In this document: positions 21,854 through 30,718 of the stretch, one piece after another
Layout of the letters: every line of letters starts with the position of its first letter
Numbering within the stretch: the stretch's first letter is position 1
Assembly (NCBI RefSeq): GCF_003206575.1
Contig: NZ_PZJO01000005.1
Coordinates: 33,476 to 97,475, forward strand
Direction of reading: 5' to 3'
Length of the DNA: 64,000 nt
From: Salinicola endophyticus
GTDB lineage: Bacteria > Pseudomonadota > Gammaproteobacteria > Pseudomonadales > Halomonadaceae
Program-made: the position numbers and the translations under genes
Notes under the pieces: generated by a model
What the model was told of the DNA's origin: nothing
Seen by the model: only the letters and a program-made list of their open reading frames with translations
Databases searched by the model: none

Positions 21854-23026
21854 TTAGCCGAGTGGCCCGCCGAGGATCGTCTTGCTCATCCCGCCCATGA
21901 TATGGCGACCGTCCTCGGCGGCGAGTTCTGAGTACCACGCCCGGGTGGCGGCGGGGTCGGCGCCATGGGTCGTCTCGGCCCGCTTGCGCGCGCGGCTGAC
22001 GATGTCGCCCACCCGCGCCACCCTGGCGGCGTCGTAGTGCGCAAGCGCCTCGGCGATGGCGTGGCCGCTGGCCTCGAGCGACTCGGCCAGCACCCAGGCG
22101 TCCTCCATCGCCTGGCAGCCGCCCTGACCCAGATCCGGTGCCATGCCGTGGGCGGCATCGCCGAGTATCGCCACCCTGGGGGCAACCAGCGTCTCCAGCG
22201 GGGCGATGTCGTGAATCTCCACCCGCGCCATGGCGGCGGGGTCGAAGCGCGCGATCAGCCGCTGCACCGGTGACGCCCAGCCGGCGAAGTGGTGCGCCAG
22301 CTCCTCGCGGTAGCGGGCGGGGTCGTTGTCGCTGCCGGCGGCTAGCGGGACATCGAAGAAGCAGTAGAACTCCGGGTGCGCCGGATCGCCGCTCATCGGC
22401 ATCAGCGAGACCCGCTGGTGGTCGCCGACGTACTGGACCCAGTCATGCAGTGGCGCCAGATCCTCGCTGGCGGGCACGCGCACGTTCCAGTTGACGTAGC
22501 CGCAGTAGCGCCGCGGCACCGGCCGGCCCAGCGCCTGTTCGCGCAGTCGCGAATGGGTGCCGTCGGCGATTACCAGCAGATCGGCGTGGCGCTCGCTGCC
22601 GTCGTCGAAGTGCGCGGTGATGCCGGAAGCATCCTGGCGATAGTCGGTGCAGGCGGTGCCCAGGGTGACGGCCTCCGCGCCCACCGCATCGAGCAGCAGC
22701 TGCTGCAGCGCGGCGCGGGCCACGGGGCAGGCGCGCTGGCCGACCTCGGCATACAGCGGGGCGAGGCTGAAGTCGGTGAGTTGTGCGCCGTCGCGGGTGT
22801 AGTAGCTCATGCGCTGCATATCACCGCTGACGTGTTCCAGCGCCTCGCCTACGCCGAGTGCCTTGAGGATCTTGACCCCGTTGGACCACACCGAGATGGC
22901 GGCGCCCACCGGGCGCAGCTCGGCGACCCGGTCGACCACGGCCACCTGGTGTCCGCGGTGCTTGAGCGCCAGCGCGGCCGTCAGCCCGCCCATGCCGGCA
23001 CCGATCACCAGAACGTTCAAGCTCAT
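21854..23026 (-). CDS. hpxO: FAD-dependent urate hydroxylase (HpxO-type monooxygenase)
   Basis: Class A flavin monooxygenase of 390 residues. FAD is bound by an N-terminal Rossmann motif (VLVIGAGMGGLTAALAL), the middle DG motif (LLVIADGTHSRLR) and the GD box (ILGDAAHGMAPDLGQGG). Sequence blocks shared with Klebsiella HpxO include VGAAISVWSNGVK, YVNWNV, RVSLMPMSG, the conserved AWYSEL near the end and a C-terminus of the form GGMSKTILGGPLG, which separates it from salicylate-hydroxylase relatives. HpxO turns urate into 5-hydroxyisourate with NADH and O2. No other purine-degradation gene is near, so the role rests on sequence memory alone. The start is ATG at 23026. Confidence 0.8.
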   Translation of the reverse strand: MSLNVLVIGAGMGGLTAALALKHRGHQVAVVDRVAELRPVGAAISVWSNGVKILKALGVGEALEHVSGDMQRMSYYTRDGAQLTDFSLAPLYAEVGQRACPVARAALQQLLLDAVGAEAVTLGTACTDYRQDASGITAHFDDGSERHADLLVIADGTHSRLREQALGRPVPRRYCGYVNWNVRVPASEDLAPLHDWVQYVGDHQRVSLMPMSGDPAHPEFYCFFDVPLAAGSDNDPARYREELAHHFAGWASPVQRLIARFDPAAMARVEIHDIAPLETLVAPRVAILGDAAHGMAPDLGQGGCQAMEDAWVLAESLEASGHAIAEALAHYDAARVARVGDIVSRARKRAETTHGADPAATRAWYSELAAEDGRHIMGGMSKTILGGPLG

Positions 23027-23256
23027 GCGTTATCCTCGCAAGCGTATTGTATTGTCGGGGGGATCGACGGCGAGCGGCGGCGTGGCGCTGCCGCGCTGGG
23101 CGCCTGACCGATCGAACAGGTTTTTTTCATCCTACGCAGAAACTGGGCTTCAGGGGAATGCCTGACAACGTCCACCAGGACGTTCTCGGACACTTCCGCC
23201 GTGGCTCCAGGCGATGCGTGGGCCGGGTAACGATCCGGGCAAGACGAGGAGGGGAG

Positions 23257-23994
23257 ATGACGACCCACGCAGATGCCATGCCGGCACTCGACGCCGAAGA
23301 TCGGCAGCGGATCGCCACCGCGCTGGCGCGGGGCGATGACACGTTGCACGAGACCGCGCTCGGCGGGGTACGGGTGTGCGGGGTGCAGCAGAGGCCGCGG
23401 CTGCTGCTGAGCCACGGTGCCGGGGCGGGGCACGACTCTCCCTTCCTGAGCCGTCTGCGCCACGCGCTGGCCGCTGGCGGCGTGCAGGTGATCGCGGTGG
23501 AGTTCGCCTACATGGCGCGCACGCGGCGCGAGGGTCGGCGACGGCCACCGCCGCGGGTCGAGGGGCTGGTGGCGGAGCTGAGCGCCTGGCGCCGGGCCAT
23601 CGACGCTGACGGCCAAGCGCCGGCGTGGCTGGGCGGCAAGTCGATGGGTGGGCGGGTGGCCAGCCTGCTGGCGGCGCGGGAGCCGCTGCCGGGGCTGGTG
23701 CTGTGCGGCTATCCCTTCCATCCGCCGGGCAAGCCTGAGCGCCTGCGCCTCGATCACTGGCCTGAGCTCGAGTGTCCGCTGCTGCTTTTGCAGGGCACGC
23801 GGGATGCATTCGGGACCCGTGCGGAGGTCGAAGGGTATGCGCTGCCGGCGCAGCTCGAGTGCCATTTTCTCGACGGCGGCGACCATGACTGGCAGCCGCC
23901 CCGGCGCCTCGGCGTGAGTCAGGCTGAACTGATCGATACCGCTGCAGCCCTGATCAGCCGGCGCCTGGCGCAAGTCGATGAACGGCAGGGATAA
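23257..23994 (+). CDS. Alpha/beta hydrolase of the KANL3/Tex30 family
   Basis: 245-residue hydrolase-fold protein. The oxyanion region is LLLSHGAGAGHDSPF, the nucleophile elbow GGKSMGGRVAS (Ser about residue 130), an acid lies in the LLLQGTRDAFG strand and the His in GGDHDWQPP. The short lid-less form and the HGAGAG motif define the KANL3/Tex30 group found in many proteobacteria; its substrate is unknown. ATG 23257 has GAGGAGGGG directly upstream. The open frame upstream is not protein-like. The tRNA-Val promoter begins about 20 bases after the stop. Confidence 0.85.
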   Translation: MTTHADAMPALDAEDRQRIATALARGDDTLHETALGGVRVCGVQQRPRLLLSHGAGAGHDSPFLSRLRHALAAGGVQVIAVEFAYMARTRREGRRRPPPRVEGLVAELSAWRRAIDADGQAPAWLGGKSMGGRVASLLAAREPLPGLVLCGYPFHPPGKPERLRLDHWPELECPLLLLQGTRDAFGTRAEVEGYALPAQLECHFLDGGDHDWQPPRRLGVSQAELIDTAAALISRRLAQVDERQG

Positions 23995-24012
23995 ATCGTT
24001 GCGGGAAAGCGG

Positions 24013-24040
24013 TTGACTTTCAACCGGCTACCGGTAGAAT
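24013..24040 (+). promoter_or_regulatory. Promoter of the Val/Asp tRNA array
   Basis: TTGACT (24013-24018), 16-base spacer, TAGAAT (24035-24040), then a GC-rich discriminator (GCAGCGCC) as expected for a stringently controlled stable-RNA promoter. The first tRNA base is 19 bases downstream of the -10 box. Confidence 0.8.
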
Positions 24041-24058
24041 GCAGCGCCACGTGACCAC

Positions 24059-24134
24059 GGGTGGTTAGCTCAGCTGGGAGAGCACCAGCCTTACAAGCTG
24101 GGGGTCACAGGTTCGAACCCTGTACCACCCACCA
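24059..24134 (+). tRNA. tRNA-Val (anticodon TAC)
   Basis: 76 bases with a 7-bp acceptor stem GGGTGGT/ACCACCC, encoded CCA, D-loop TTAGCTCAGCTGGGAGAGC, anticodon loop CTTACAA and T-loop GGTTCGAACC. It is the first gene of a five-tRNA array. Confidence 0.97.
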
Positions 24135-24176
24135 TCGCGCAAGCGTTGGCACTGTGGATCACGTATTGGAAACTGG

Positions 24177-24253
24177 GGACCGGTAGTTCAGTTGGTTAGA
24201 ATGCCGGCCTGTCACGCCGGAGGTCGCGGGTTCGAGTCCCGTCCGGTCCGCCA
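24177..24253 (+). tRNA. tRNA-Asp (anticodon GTC), copy 1
   Basis: 77 bases with acceptor stem GGACCGG/CCGGTCC, encoded CCA, anticodon loop CTGTCAC and T-loop GGTTCGAGTCC. It is identical in sequence to the two later copies. Confidence 0.97.
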
Positions 24254-24356
24254 TTTCCACCGATGTTCGGGAAGCGACAATTTTCCGGATGTCATTTGCA
24301 AGTCGCGTAGTGGGTATCAGGTAGGTGTTTCACGACTCAGACCCGATGCTTCGAGT

Positions 24357-24433
24357 GGACCGGTAGTTCAGTTGGTTAGAATGCCGGCCTGTCACGCCGG
24401 AGGTCGCGGGTTCGAGTCCCGTCCGGTCCGCCA
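24357..24433 (+). tRNA. tRNA-Asp (anticodon GTC), copy 2
   Basis: A second copy identical to the gene at 24177. The 103-base spacer between them has no other recognisable feature. Confidence 0.97.
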
Positions 24434-24463
24434 CACTTCGTGCCGCGCAGCGTCAGACGTTTT

Positions 24464-24540
24464 GGGTGGTTAGCTCAGCTGGTTAGAGCACCAGCCTCAC
24501 ATGCTGGGGGTCACAGGTTCGAGTCCTGTACCACCCACCA
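24464..24540 (+). tRNA. tRNA-Val (anticodon CAC)
   Basis: 77 bases with the same acceptor stem as the first tRNA-Val but anticodon loop CTCACAT (anticodon CAC) and a one-base-longer D-loop (AGCTGGTTAGAGC). The CAC isoacceptor supports heavy GTG use in this GC-rich genome. Confidence 0.97.
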
Positions 24541-24571
24541 TCGTCTCAGGATGATGGTCACCGATATATGC

Positions 24572-24648
24572 GGACCGGTAGTTCAGTTGGTTAGAATGCC
24601 GGCCTGTCACGCCGGAGGTCGCGGGTTCGAGTCCCGTCCGGTCCGCCA
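24572..24648 (+). tRNA. tRNA-Asp (anticodon GTC), copy 3
   Basis: Third identical tRNA-Asp and last gene of the array. A hairpin with a T-run follows 58 bases downstream. Confidence 0.97.
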
Positions 24649-25078
24649 TCGACGTCTCGACAGTATCGAGTATCCGCAGCGCCACGACAGTCGCTGTGAG
24701 CGAATCAACCAGCCAAGCGCTGGTTTTTTCGTTTCTGGCTCCGAGATCTTGCGCCACTGCCGATCGGCACCCTCCGCGCGCACTCTTGGCGGACTCTCTT
24801 CTTGCACGTGCTTTGTTGGTACGCCCTCTAGTGCGCATTCCTTCGCGCTGTCGCCCTCTCTTCTGCGCTCCCCGTGGCTATTTCCCGCTCACACTTCCGT
24901 GTTTTTCGCTCACCTGGCTTGCCAGGGGCTCCGCTCGCTCGAAGCGATGGCCCTGGGGCGCGATGAGTGTGTCCCTGGCGATGCCGCTTTGGTGCAATGG
25001 TCGCCGCCGTGGATTGGGTTACACTAGCGTTCATACGTGCGTTTGAATGCTGCCGTACACCGCTGCGTGGAGTCGACC
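24649..25078 (+). other. Gene-free region between the tRNA array and fadH
   Basis: 430 bases containing the array terminator (24707-24729). The rest is pyrimidine-rich sequence (many CTC, CTT and TTC runs, 24770-24930) with no conserved gene, tRNA or known small-RNA signature that I recognise. A promoter for fadH should lie in the last 100 bases; TTACACTAG near 25019-25027 is a possible -10. Confidence 0.4.
24707..24729 (+). terminator. Rho-independent terminator of the tRNA array
   Basis: A 7-bp stem AACCAGC (24707-24713) with GCTGGTT (24719-24725), five-base loop, running directly into a run of six T (24724-24729). Standard intrinsic terminator. Confidence 0.8.
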
Positions 25079-27091
25079 GTGACCGCTTATCCGAATCTCT
25101 TTCGCCCGCTGCGTGTGGGCTCGCTGACCCTGCGCAATCGGGTCGTGATGGGCTCGATGCATACCAATCTCGAGGAGGCGCCCGGTGGCTTCGAGCGCCT
25201 GGCGGCCTTCTACGCCGAGCGGGCGCGCCGCGGGGTCGGCCTGATCGTGACCGGGGGTATCGCACCCAACGCCGAAGGTGCGGTCTTCGCTCATGCCGCC
25301 AAGCTGAGCGAGGCGGCGGAGTGCGAGGCGCACCGTCAGGTGGTGGCAGCGGTGCACGCCGAAGAGACGCCGATCTGCCTGCAGATCCTGCACGCCGGGC
25401 GCTACGCCTACTCGCCGGCGCTGGTCGCGCCCTCCGCCATCGCCGCGCCCATCAGTCGCTTCACCCCGCATGCCCTGAGCGATGCCGAGGTGCACCAGCA
25501 GATCGCGGACTTCGTGCGCTGCGCCGAGCTGGCCCAGCGTGCCGGCTACGACGGCGTCGAGGTGATGGGCTCGGAAGGCTATCTGATCAACCAGTTCCTG
25601 TGCGCGCGCAGCAATCAGCGCGATGACGCCTGGGGGGGCGACGCGACGCGGCGGCAGCGCTTCGCGCTGGAGATCGTGCGCGGCATTCGCCGCCGCTGCG
25701 GGGAGGACTTCGTACTGATCTTTCGCCTGTCGATGATCGATCTGGTCGAGGAGGGCAGTACCCAGGCCGAGATCGTGGCCCTGGCCACGGCACTGGAGGC
25801 GGCCGGGGTGGATGCGCTGGACTGCGGCATCGGCTGGCACGAGGCGCGGGTGCCGACCATCGTTACCAGCGTGCCGCGGGCGGCGTTCGTCGGCGTCTCG
25901 CGGGCGGTGCGCGCGGCTGTCGGCATTCCCACCCTGGCCACCAACCGAATCAACATGCCGGCGGTGGCGGAGCGTGTGCTGGCCGCAGGGCACGCCGATC
26001 TGGTCTCGCTGGCGCGCCCCTTCCTGGCCGATCCGGGCTGGGTCGAGAAGGCCGCCGAGGGGCGCGACGACGAGATCAACACCTGCATTGCCTGCAACCA
26101 GGCGTGCCTCGATCACACTTTCCAGGGCAAGCTGACCAGCTGTCTGGTCAATCCGCGTGCCTGTCACGAGACCGAGCTGGTGCTCGCGCCGACTGCTGCG
26201 CCGAAGCAGATCGCCGTGGTCGGCGCCGGGCCGGCGGGGCTGGCCACGGCGATCGCCTGCGCCGAGCGCGGCCACCGGGTCACCCTGTTCGAGCGTGAGC
26301 CGGAGATCGGCGGTCAGTTTCGCTACGCCCGGCGGATTCCCGGCAAGGAGGAGTTCGCCGAGACGCTGCGCTACTTCGAACGTCAGCTGGTGCGCTGGGG
26401 TGTCGATCTGCGCCTCGATCAGCAGGTCGATGCCCAGCAGCTGCTGGCGTTCGACGAGGTAGTGCTGGCCACCGGGGTCAAGCCGCGGGAGCTGCATCTG
26501 GAGGGCGCCGACCACCCCAGCGTCGTGCCCTATCCGCTGGCGATCCTGCATCCGGAACGGATCGGACGGCGGGTGGCGATCATCGGAGCCGGCGGGATCG
26601 GCTTCGACGTCGCTGAGCTGCTGGCCCACAGCGGGCAGCCGGCGCTGGACCTGAACGCCTGGTGCGACGAGTGGGGGGTGGATCTCGACGTGGCCGAGCC
26701 GGGCGGGCTCAAGCCGCGGCAGACGCCACTGCCCCCGCGCCAGATCACGCTGCTGCAGCGCAAGGCGGGCAAGCCGGGGGCAGGGCTGGGGGCGACCACG
26801 GGCTGGGTGCACCGGGCGGCGCTCAAGGCGCGCGGGGTGGAGAGCTGGGCAGAGTGTGACTATGTGCGCATCGACGACGCTGGCCTGCACCTGCGCGTGG
26901 CGGGGGAGCCGCGGGTACTCGAGGTCGACAGCGTGGTGGTGTGCGCCGGACAGGAGTCGGAGCTTGCGCTGCTCGACGATCTCACCCGCGCCGGCATCGG
27001 TACCCATCGCATCGGCGGCGCCGACGTGGCCGCCGAGATCGACGCCAAGCGGGCGATCGATCAGGGCACGCGGCTGGCGGCGCGGCTCTGA
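25079..27091 (+). CDS. fadH: 2,4-dienoyl-CoA reductase (NADPH), FadH
   Basis: Iron-sulfur flavoenzyme that reduces 2,4-dienoyl-CoA during beta-oxidation of polyunsaturated fatty acids. The 670 residues match E. coli FadH closely throughout. The N-terminal OYE-like TIM barrel with FMN (NRVVMGSMHTNLEE, GYDGVEVMGSEGYLIN, ARPFLAD) spans about 1-330. The 4Fe-4S cysteines lie in NTCIACNQACLDH and SCLVNPRAC. The FAD/NADP domain follows with VVGAGPAGLATAIA and IIGAGGIGFDVAEL. The start is taken as GTG 25079, giving the N-terminus expected for the family; the frame is open for 14 more codons upstream. It appears to be a single gene. Confidence 0.93.
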   Translation: MTAYPNLFRPLRVGSLTLRNRVVMGSMHTNLEEAPGGFERLAAFYAERARRGVGLIVTGGIAPNAEGAVFAHAAKLSEAAECEAHRQVVAAVHAEETPICLQILHAGRYAYSPALVAPSAIAAPISRFTPHALSDAEVHQQIADFVRCAELAQRAGYDGVEVMGSEGYLINQFLCARSNQRDDAWGGDATRRQRFALEIVRGIRRRCGEDFVLIFRLSMIDLVEEGSTQAEIVALATALEAAGVDALDCGIGWHEARVPTIVTSVPRAAFVGVSRAVRAAVGIPTLATNRINMPAVAERVLAAGHADLVSLARPFLADPGWVEKAAEGRDDEINTCIACNQACLDHTFQGKLTSCLVNPRACHETELVLAPTAAPKQIAVVGAGPAGLATAIACAERGHRVTLFEREPEIGGQFRYARRIPGKEEFAETLRYFERQLVRWGVDLRLDQQVDAQQLLAFDEVVLATGVKPRELHLEGADHPSVVPYPLAILHPERIGRRVAIIGAGGIGFDVAELLAHSGQPALDLNAWCDEWGVDLDVAEPGGLKPRQTPLPPRQITLLQRKAGKPGAGLGATTGWVHRAALKARGVESWAECDYVRIDDAGLHLRVAGEPRVLEVDSVVVCAGQESELALLDDLTRAGIGTHRIGGADVAAEIDAKRAIDQGTRLAARL

Positions 27092-27172
27092 GCGCGTCGG
27101 CGGACGAGCGCGTGCCGCCCATGGCGGGTGGCTTCCGCCGTCGCGGCCAGGTGTTAGACTGCTGGGGTTGAG

Positions 27173-27267
27173 GAAGCGCAAGCCGCGACGATGGCGATCC
27201 TGTCGTCGCGGCTTGCGCTTCGCGTGATTCAGGCGTTCATGCCTGACCTCCGCACGAGCCTGGCTCG
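27173..27267 (+). promoter_or_regulatory. Strongly structured leader upstream of the threonine aldolase gene
   Basis: A perfect 19-bp inverted repeat (27173-27191 with 27203-27221, 11-base loop) is followed by a second hairpin (TCAGGC at 27229-27234 with GCCTGA at 27241-27246) and a short third one (CGAG/CTCG, 27255-27267). It ends 30 bases before the ATG of the aldolase gene. There is no T-run after the first stem, so simple termination is unlikely. It could be a 5' leader, a processed RNA or a protein site; no known riboswitch consensus was recognised. Confidence 0.55.
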
Positions 27268-27297
27268 CGGGGGAGGGATCGTACAAGGACCCGCCCA

Positions 27298-28353
27298 ATG
27301 ACCTCTGACTGTACTCCTCGCTTTCTGGCGAGCGACAACACCTCCGGCATCTGCCCGGAAGCACTCGATTATCTGATCCAGGCCAACGCCAGTGACGACC
27401 TCGCCTACGGCAACGACGTCTGGACCCACCGCGCCGCCGACCGCTTTCGCGAGCTGTTCGACTACGACTGCGATGTCTTTTTCGTGTTCAACGGCACCGC
27501 CGCCAACTCGTTGACGCTGGCCGCCCTCGGCCAGAGCTATCACAGCGTGATCTGTCACGAACTGGCACACATCGAGACCGACGAGTGCGGCGGCCCGGAG
27601 TTCTTCTCCAACGGCTCCAAGCTGCTCACCTGTCCCGGCGAAGAGGGCAAGCTCACCCCCGAGGGGATCGAGCGTCTGGTGGTGCGCCGCAGCGATATCC
27701 ACTACCCCAAGCCGCGGGTGGTCTCGATCACCCAGGCCACCGAGGTGGGCACCGTCTATTCGCGGGAGGAGCTGCTGGCGATCCGCACCATGGCCGACAA
27801 GTACGATCTGCGCATGCACATGGATGGCGCACGCTTCGCCAACGCCTGCAGTGCCCTGGACGCCACGCCGGCCGAACTCACCTGGCAGGTCGGGGTCGAC
27901 GTGCTGTGCTTCTCCGGCACCAAGAACGGTCTGCCGATGGGCGAGGCGATCCTGTTCTTCAACAAGGGCCTGGCCGAGGATTTCGCCTATCGCTGCAAGC
28001 AGGCCGGTCAGCTCGCCTCCAAGATGCGCTTCATCGCGGCACCCTGGCTGGGGCTTTTGGAGACCGGCGCCTGGCGGCGCAATGCCGACCACGCCAACGC
28101 CATGGCGCGCTATCTCGCCGAAGGGCTGGCGGCGCTACCCGGTGTCCGGCCGATGTTCCCGACCGAGGCCAACAGTGTCTTCGTCAGCCTGCCGGCGCCG
28201 GTGATCGAGGCGCTGCGGGTCAAGGGCTGGACCTTCTACACCTTCATCGGCGCCGGCGGGGCGCGTTTCGTCTGCTCGTGGAACACCACCACCGAGCTGC
28301 TCGACGACCTGCTCTCCGACGCCCGTGCGGCGATGGATCACGCCGCTCGCTGA
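27298..28353 (+). CDS. ltaE: Low-specificity L-threonine aldolase
   Basis: PLP enzyme cleaving threonine or allo-threonine to glycine and acetaldehyde (fold-type I, beta-eliminating lyase family). The 351 residues resemble the Pseudomonas enzyme. Features: N-terminal FLASDNTSGICPEAL, FNGTAANSLTLAAL binding the cofactor, HMDGARFANA with the Asp that pairs with the PLP nitrogen, and the Schiff-base Lys in CFSGTKNGLPMGEA. AAGGA stands about 9 bases before ATG 27298. Phenylserine or related beta-hydroxy amino acids are possible substrates. A terminator follows 100 bases downstream, so the gene is probably transcribed alone. Confidence 0.9.
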   Translation: MTSDCTPRFLASDNTSGICPEALDYLIQANASDDLAYGNDVWTHRAADRFRELFDYDCDVFFVFNGTAANSLTLAALGQSYHSVICHELAHIETDECGGPEFFSNGSKLLTCPGEEGKLTPEGIERLVVRRSDIHYPKPRVVSITQATEVGTVYSREELLAIRTMADKYDLRMHMDGARFANACSALDATPAELTWQVGVDVLCFSGTKNGLPMGEAILFFNKGLAEDFAYRCKQAGQLASKMRFIAAPWLGLLETGAWRRNADHANAMARYLAEGLAALPGVRPMFPTEANSVFVSLPAPVIEALRVKGWTFYTFIGAGGARFVCSWNTTTELLDDLLSDARAAMDHAAR

Positions 28354-28680
28354 CCCGTCGCGGGGCTTCCCGCTATCGCCGCAGGCGCTTTCCGGGCCGT
28401 CAGAAGCCCCTTCCGGTCGCGCCAGGTGCGTGATTTCTCAGCGCTTTCAAGTGCTTGCCCCGACCTTGGTCGGGGTCTTCATTTTTTCCGCGCAAATTGC
28501 CGTGCATCGAACCCTGATCGTGGTAGCGTGTTCTAAAGCGAGCTTGTCGACGCTGCGTCGTTGTGACTCGACTCTTGGGTCTACCCGGCGCTCCGTGCAT
28601 CTGTCTATGCTGATAGTCAGCTAGCCCGGCTGACAGGGTGAGTGCCCTGAGCGGTTGGGGGTCACGACCAGGAGGCTTCC
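28354..28680 (+). other. Gene-free region upstream of prkA
   Basis: 327 bases holding the aldolase terminator (28458-28487) and the presumed prkA promoter. CTATGCT at 28605-28611 resembles a stationary-phase (sigma-S) extended -10, and related yeaG operons are RpoS-dependent, but this is only a resemblance. No -24/-12 (sigma-54) pair was seen. The ribosome-binding site AGGAGG lies at 28671-28676. Confidence 0.4.
28458..28487 (+). terminator. Rho-independent terminator after ltaE
   Basis: A 7-bp stem CCCCGAC/GTCGGGG (28458-28464 with 28469-28475, loop CTTG) followed by TCTTCATTTTTT. Good intrinsic terminator. Confidence 0.85.
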
Positions 28681-30603
28681 ATGAGTATCTTCGATCACGT
28701 CCAGAGTCGTTACGAGCGGGTTCAGAAAGAAGAGATGAGCCTGGAGGAGTATCTCGAACTGTGTCGAAAGGAGCCCAGCGTCTACGCCAGCGCCGCCGAA
28801 CGTCTGCTCGCTGCCATCGGTGAACCGCAGACCATCGATACGGCCAAGGACCCCCGCCTGTCGCGGATCTTCTCCAACAAGGTGATCCGCCGTTATCCCG
28901 CCTTCGCCGAGTTCTACGGCATGGAGGAGGCGATCGAGCAGATCGTCGCTTACTTCCGCCACGCCGCCCAGGGGCTCGAGGAGCGCAAGCAGATCCTCTA
29001 TCTACTGGGCCCGGTGGGCGGCGGCAAGTCATCGCTGGCCGAGCGCCTGAAGCTGTTGATGGAGCGCGTGCCCTTCTATGCGATCAAGGACTCGCCGGTC
29101 TACGAATCCCCCCTGGGGCTGTTCTCGCCGGAGGAGGATGGCGAGCTGCTCTCCCAGGAGTACGGCATTCCGACGCGCCACCTGCACGGGCCGATGTCGC
29201 CCTGGGCGGCCAAGCGGCTCAAGGAGTTCGGCGGTGACCTGTCGCAGTTCCGCGTGGTCAAGCTCTACCCGTCGCGGCTCAACCAGATCGCGCTGTCCAA
29301 GACCGAGCCCGGCGACGAGAACAATCAGGACATCTCCTCGCTGGTGGGCAAGGTCGATATCCGCCAGCTCGAGCTCTACTCCCAGGACGACCCCGACGCC
29401 TACAGCTTCTCCGGCGGCCTGTGCCGGGCCAACCAGGGGTTGATGGAGTTCGTCGAGATGTTCAAGGCGCCGATCAAGGTGCTGCATCCGCTGCTGACCG
29501 CGACCCAGGAGGGCAACTACAACCCCACCGAGGGGATGGGCGCGATTCCCTTCGACGGCATCATCATGGCCCACTCCAACGAGAGCGAGTGGCAGCAGTT
29601 CCGCAACAACCGCAACAACGAGGCGTTTCTCGACCGCGTCTACATCGTCAAGGTGCCTTACTGCCTGCGGGTCTCCGAAGAGATCAAGATCTACCAGAAG
29701 CTGCTCGAGCACTCCTCCCTCGACGCGGCACCCTGCGCCCCCGACACCCTGCGCATGCTGGCCCAGTTCTCGGTGCTCTCGAGGCTCAAGGAGCCGGAGA
29801 ATTCGAGCATCTACTCCAAGATGCGCATCTACGACGGCGAGAATCTCAAGGATACCGATCCCAAGGCCAAGTCGATCCAGGAGTACCGCGACGCCGCCGG
29901 GGTCGACGAGGGCATGACCGGGCTCTCCACCCGCTTCGCCTTCAAGATCCTCTCCAAGGTGTTCAACTTCGACACCCAGGAGATCGCCGCCAACCCGGTG
30001 CACCTGCTCTACGTGCTGGAGCAGGCGCTGGAGCGCGAGCAGTTGCCCAAGGAGACCCACGAGCGCTATCTGCGCTTCATCAAGGAGTATCTGGCGCCGC
30101 GCTACGTCGACTTCATCGGCAAGGAGATCCAGACCGCCTATCTGGAGTCCTACACCGAGTACGGCCAGAACATCTTCGACCGCTACGTCACCTACGCCGA
30201 CTTCTGGATTCAGGATCAGGAGTACCGCGATCCGGAGACCGGCGAGCTGTTCGACCGCCAGGCGCTCAACGAGGACCTGGAGAAGATCGAGAAGCCGGCG
30301 GGGATCTCCAATCCCAAGGATTTCCGCCACGAGGTGGTCAACTTCGTGCTGCGCGCGCGGGCCCACAACAACGGCATGAACCCCAACTGGCAGTCCTACG
30401 AGAAGCTCAAGGGGGTGATCGAGCACAAGATGTTCGCCAACACCGAAGAGCTCTTGCCGGTGATCTCGTTCAACGCCAAGGCGTCGGCCTCCGACCAGCG
30501 CAAGCACGAGGACTTCGTCGACCGCATGGTCATGCGCGGCTATACCGAGAAGCAGGTGCGGTTGCTCTCCGAATGGTATCTGCGCGTGCGCAAGTCGCAG
30601 TAG
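28681..30603 (+). CDS. prkA: Serine protein kinase PrkA (YeaG)
   Basis: Large P-loop protein of 640 residues described as a serine kinase and AAA+-like stress protein. The Walker A motif is [14 protein letters not shown] (about residue 111), with AAA-like core segments ([31 protein letters not shown]). The C-terminal PrkA-specific domain has [20 protein letters not shown] and [12 protein letters not shown] perfect AGGAGG precedes ATG 28681. The order prkA-yeaH-spoVR is a conserved stress and nitrogen-starvation cluster in proteobacteria, so the three products likely act together. The neighbour yeaH starts 115 bases downstream. Confidence 0.95.
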   Translation: MSIFDHVQSRYERVQKEEMSLEEYLELCRKEPSVYASAAERLLAAIGEPQTIDTAKDPRLSRIFSNKVIRRYPAFAEFYGMEEAIEQIVAYFRHAAQGLEERKQILYLLGPVGGGKSSLAERLKLLMERVPFYAIKDSPVYESPLGLFSPEEDGELLSQEYGIPTRHLHGPMSPWAAKRLKEFGGDLSQFRVVKLYPSRLNQIALSKTEPGDENNQDISSLVGKVDIRQLELYSQDDPDAYSFSGGLCRANQGLMEFVEMFKAPIKVLHPLLTATQEGNYNPTEGMGAIPFDGIIMAHSNESEWQQFRNNRNNEAFLDRVYIVKVPYCLRVSEEIKIYQKLLEHSSLDAAPCAPDTLRMLAQFSVLSRLKEPENSSIYSKMRIYDGENLKDTDPKAKSIQEYRDAAGVDEGMTGLSTRFAFKILSKVFNFDTQEIAANPVHLLYVLEQALEREQLPKETHERYLRFIKEYLAPRYVDFIGKEIQTAYLESYTEYGQNIFDRYVTYADFWIQDQEYRDPETGELFDRQALNEDLEKIEKPAGISNPKDFRHEVVNFVLRARAHNNGMNPNWQSYEKLKGVIEHKMFANTEELLPVISFNAKASASDQRKHEDFVDRMVMRGYTEKQVRLLSEWYLRVRKSQ

Positions 30604-30718
30604 GTCGACCGCGGCCAGACGCCGAGGTCAGCGGGCGCGCGGGGCGGGTCGCCGCGCGTCTTACGGGCGGCGGCCAGCCTCCGCGGGCCGCCGCCGCAGC
30701 CAGTCTGCGGGAGGTGCC

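Noticed and set aside
24192-24473. A 93-codon frame reading through the tRNA array
   Set aside because: It is translation of tRNA genes, a well-known source of false ORFs.
24177-24648. Regularly spaced identical 77-base repeats resembling a repeat array
   Set aside because: They are tRNA-Asp genes with full cloverleaf sequences; not CRISPR.
25031-27364. A 777-codon open frame opposite fadH
   Set aside because: Antisense shadow; fadH matches its family along the whole length.
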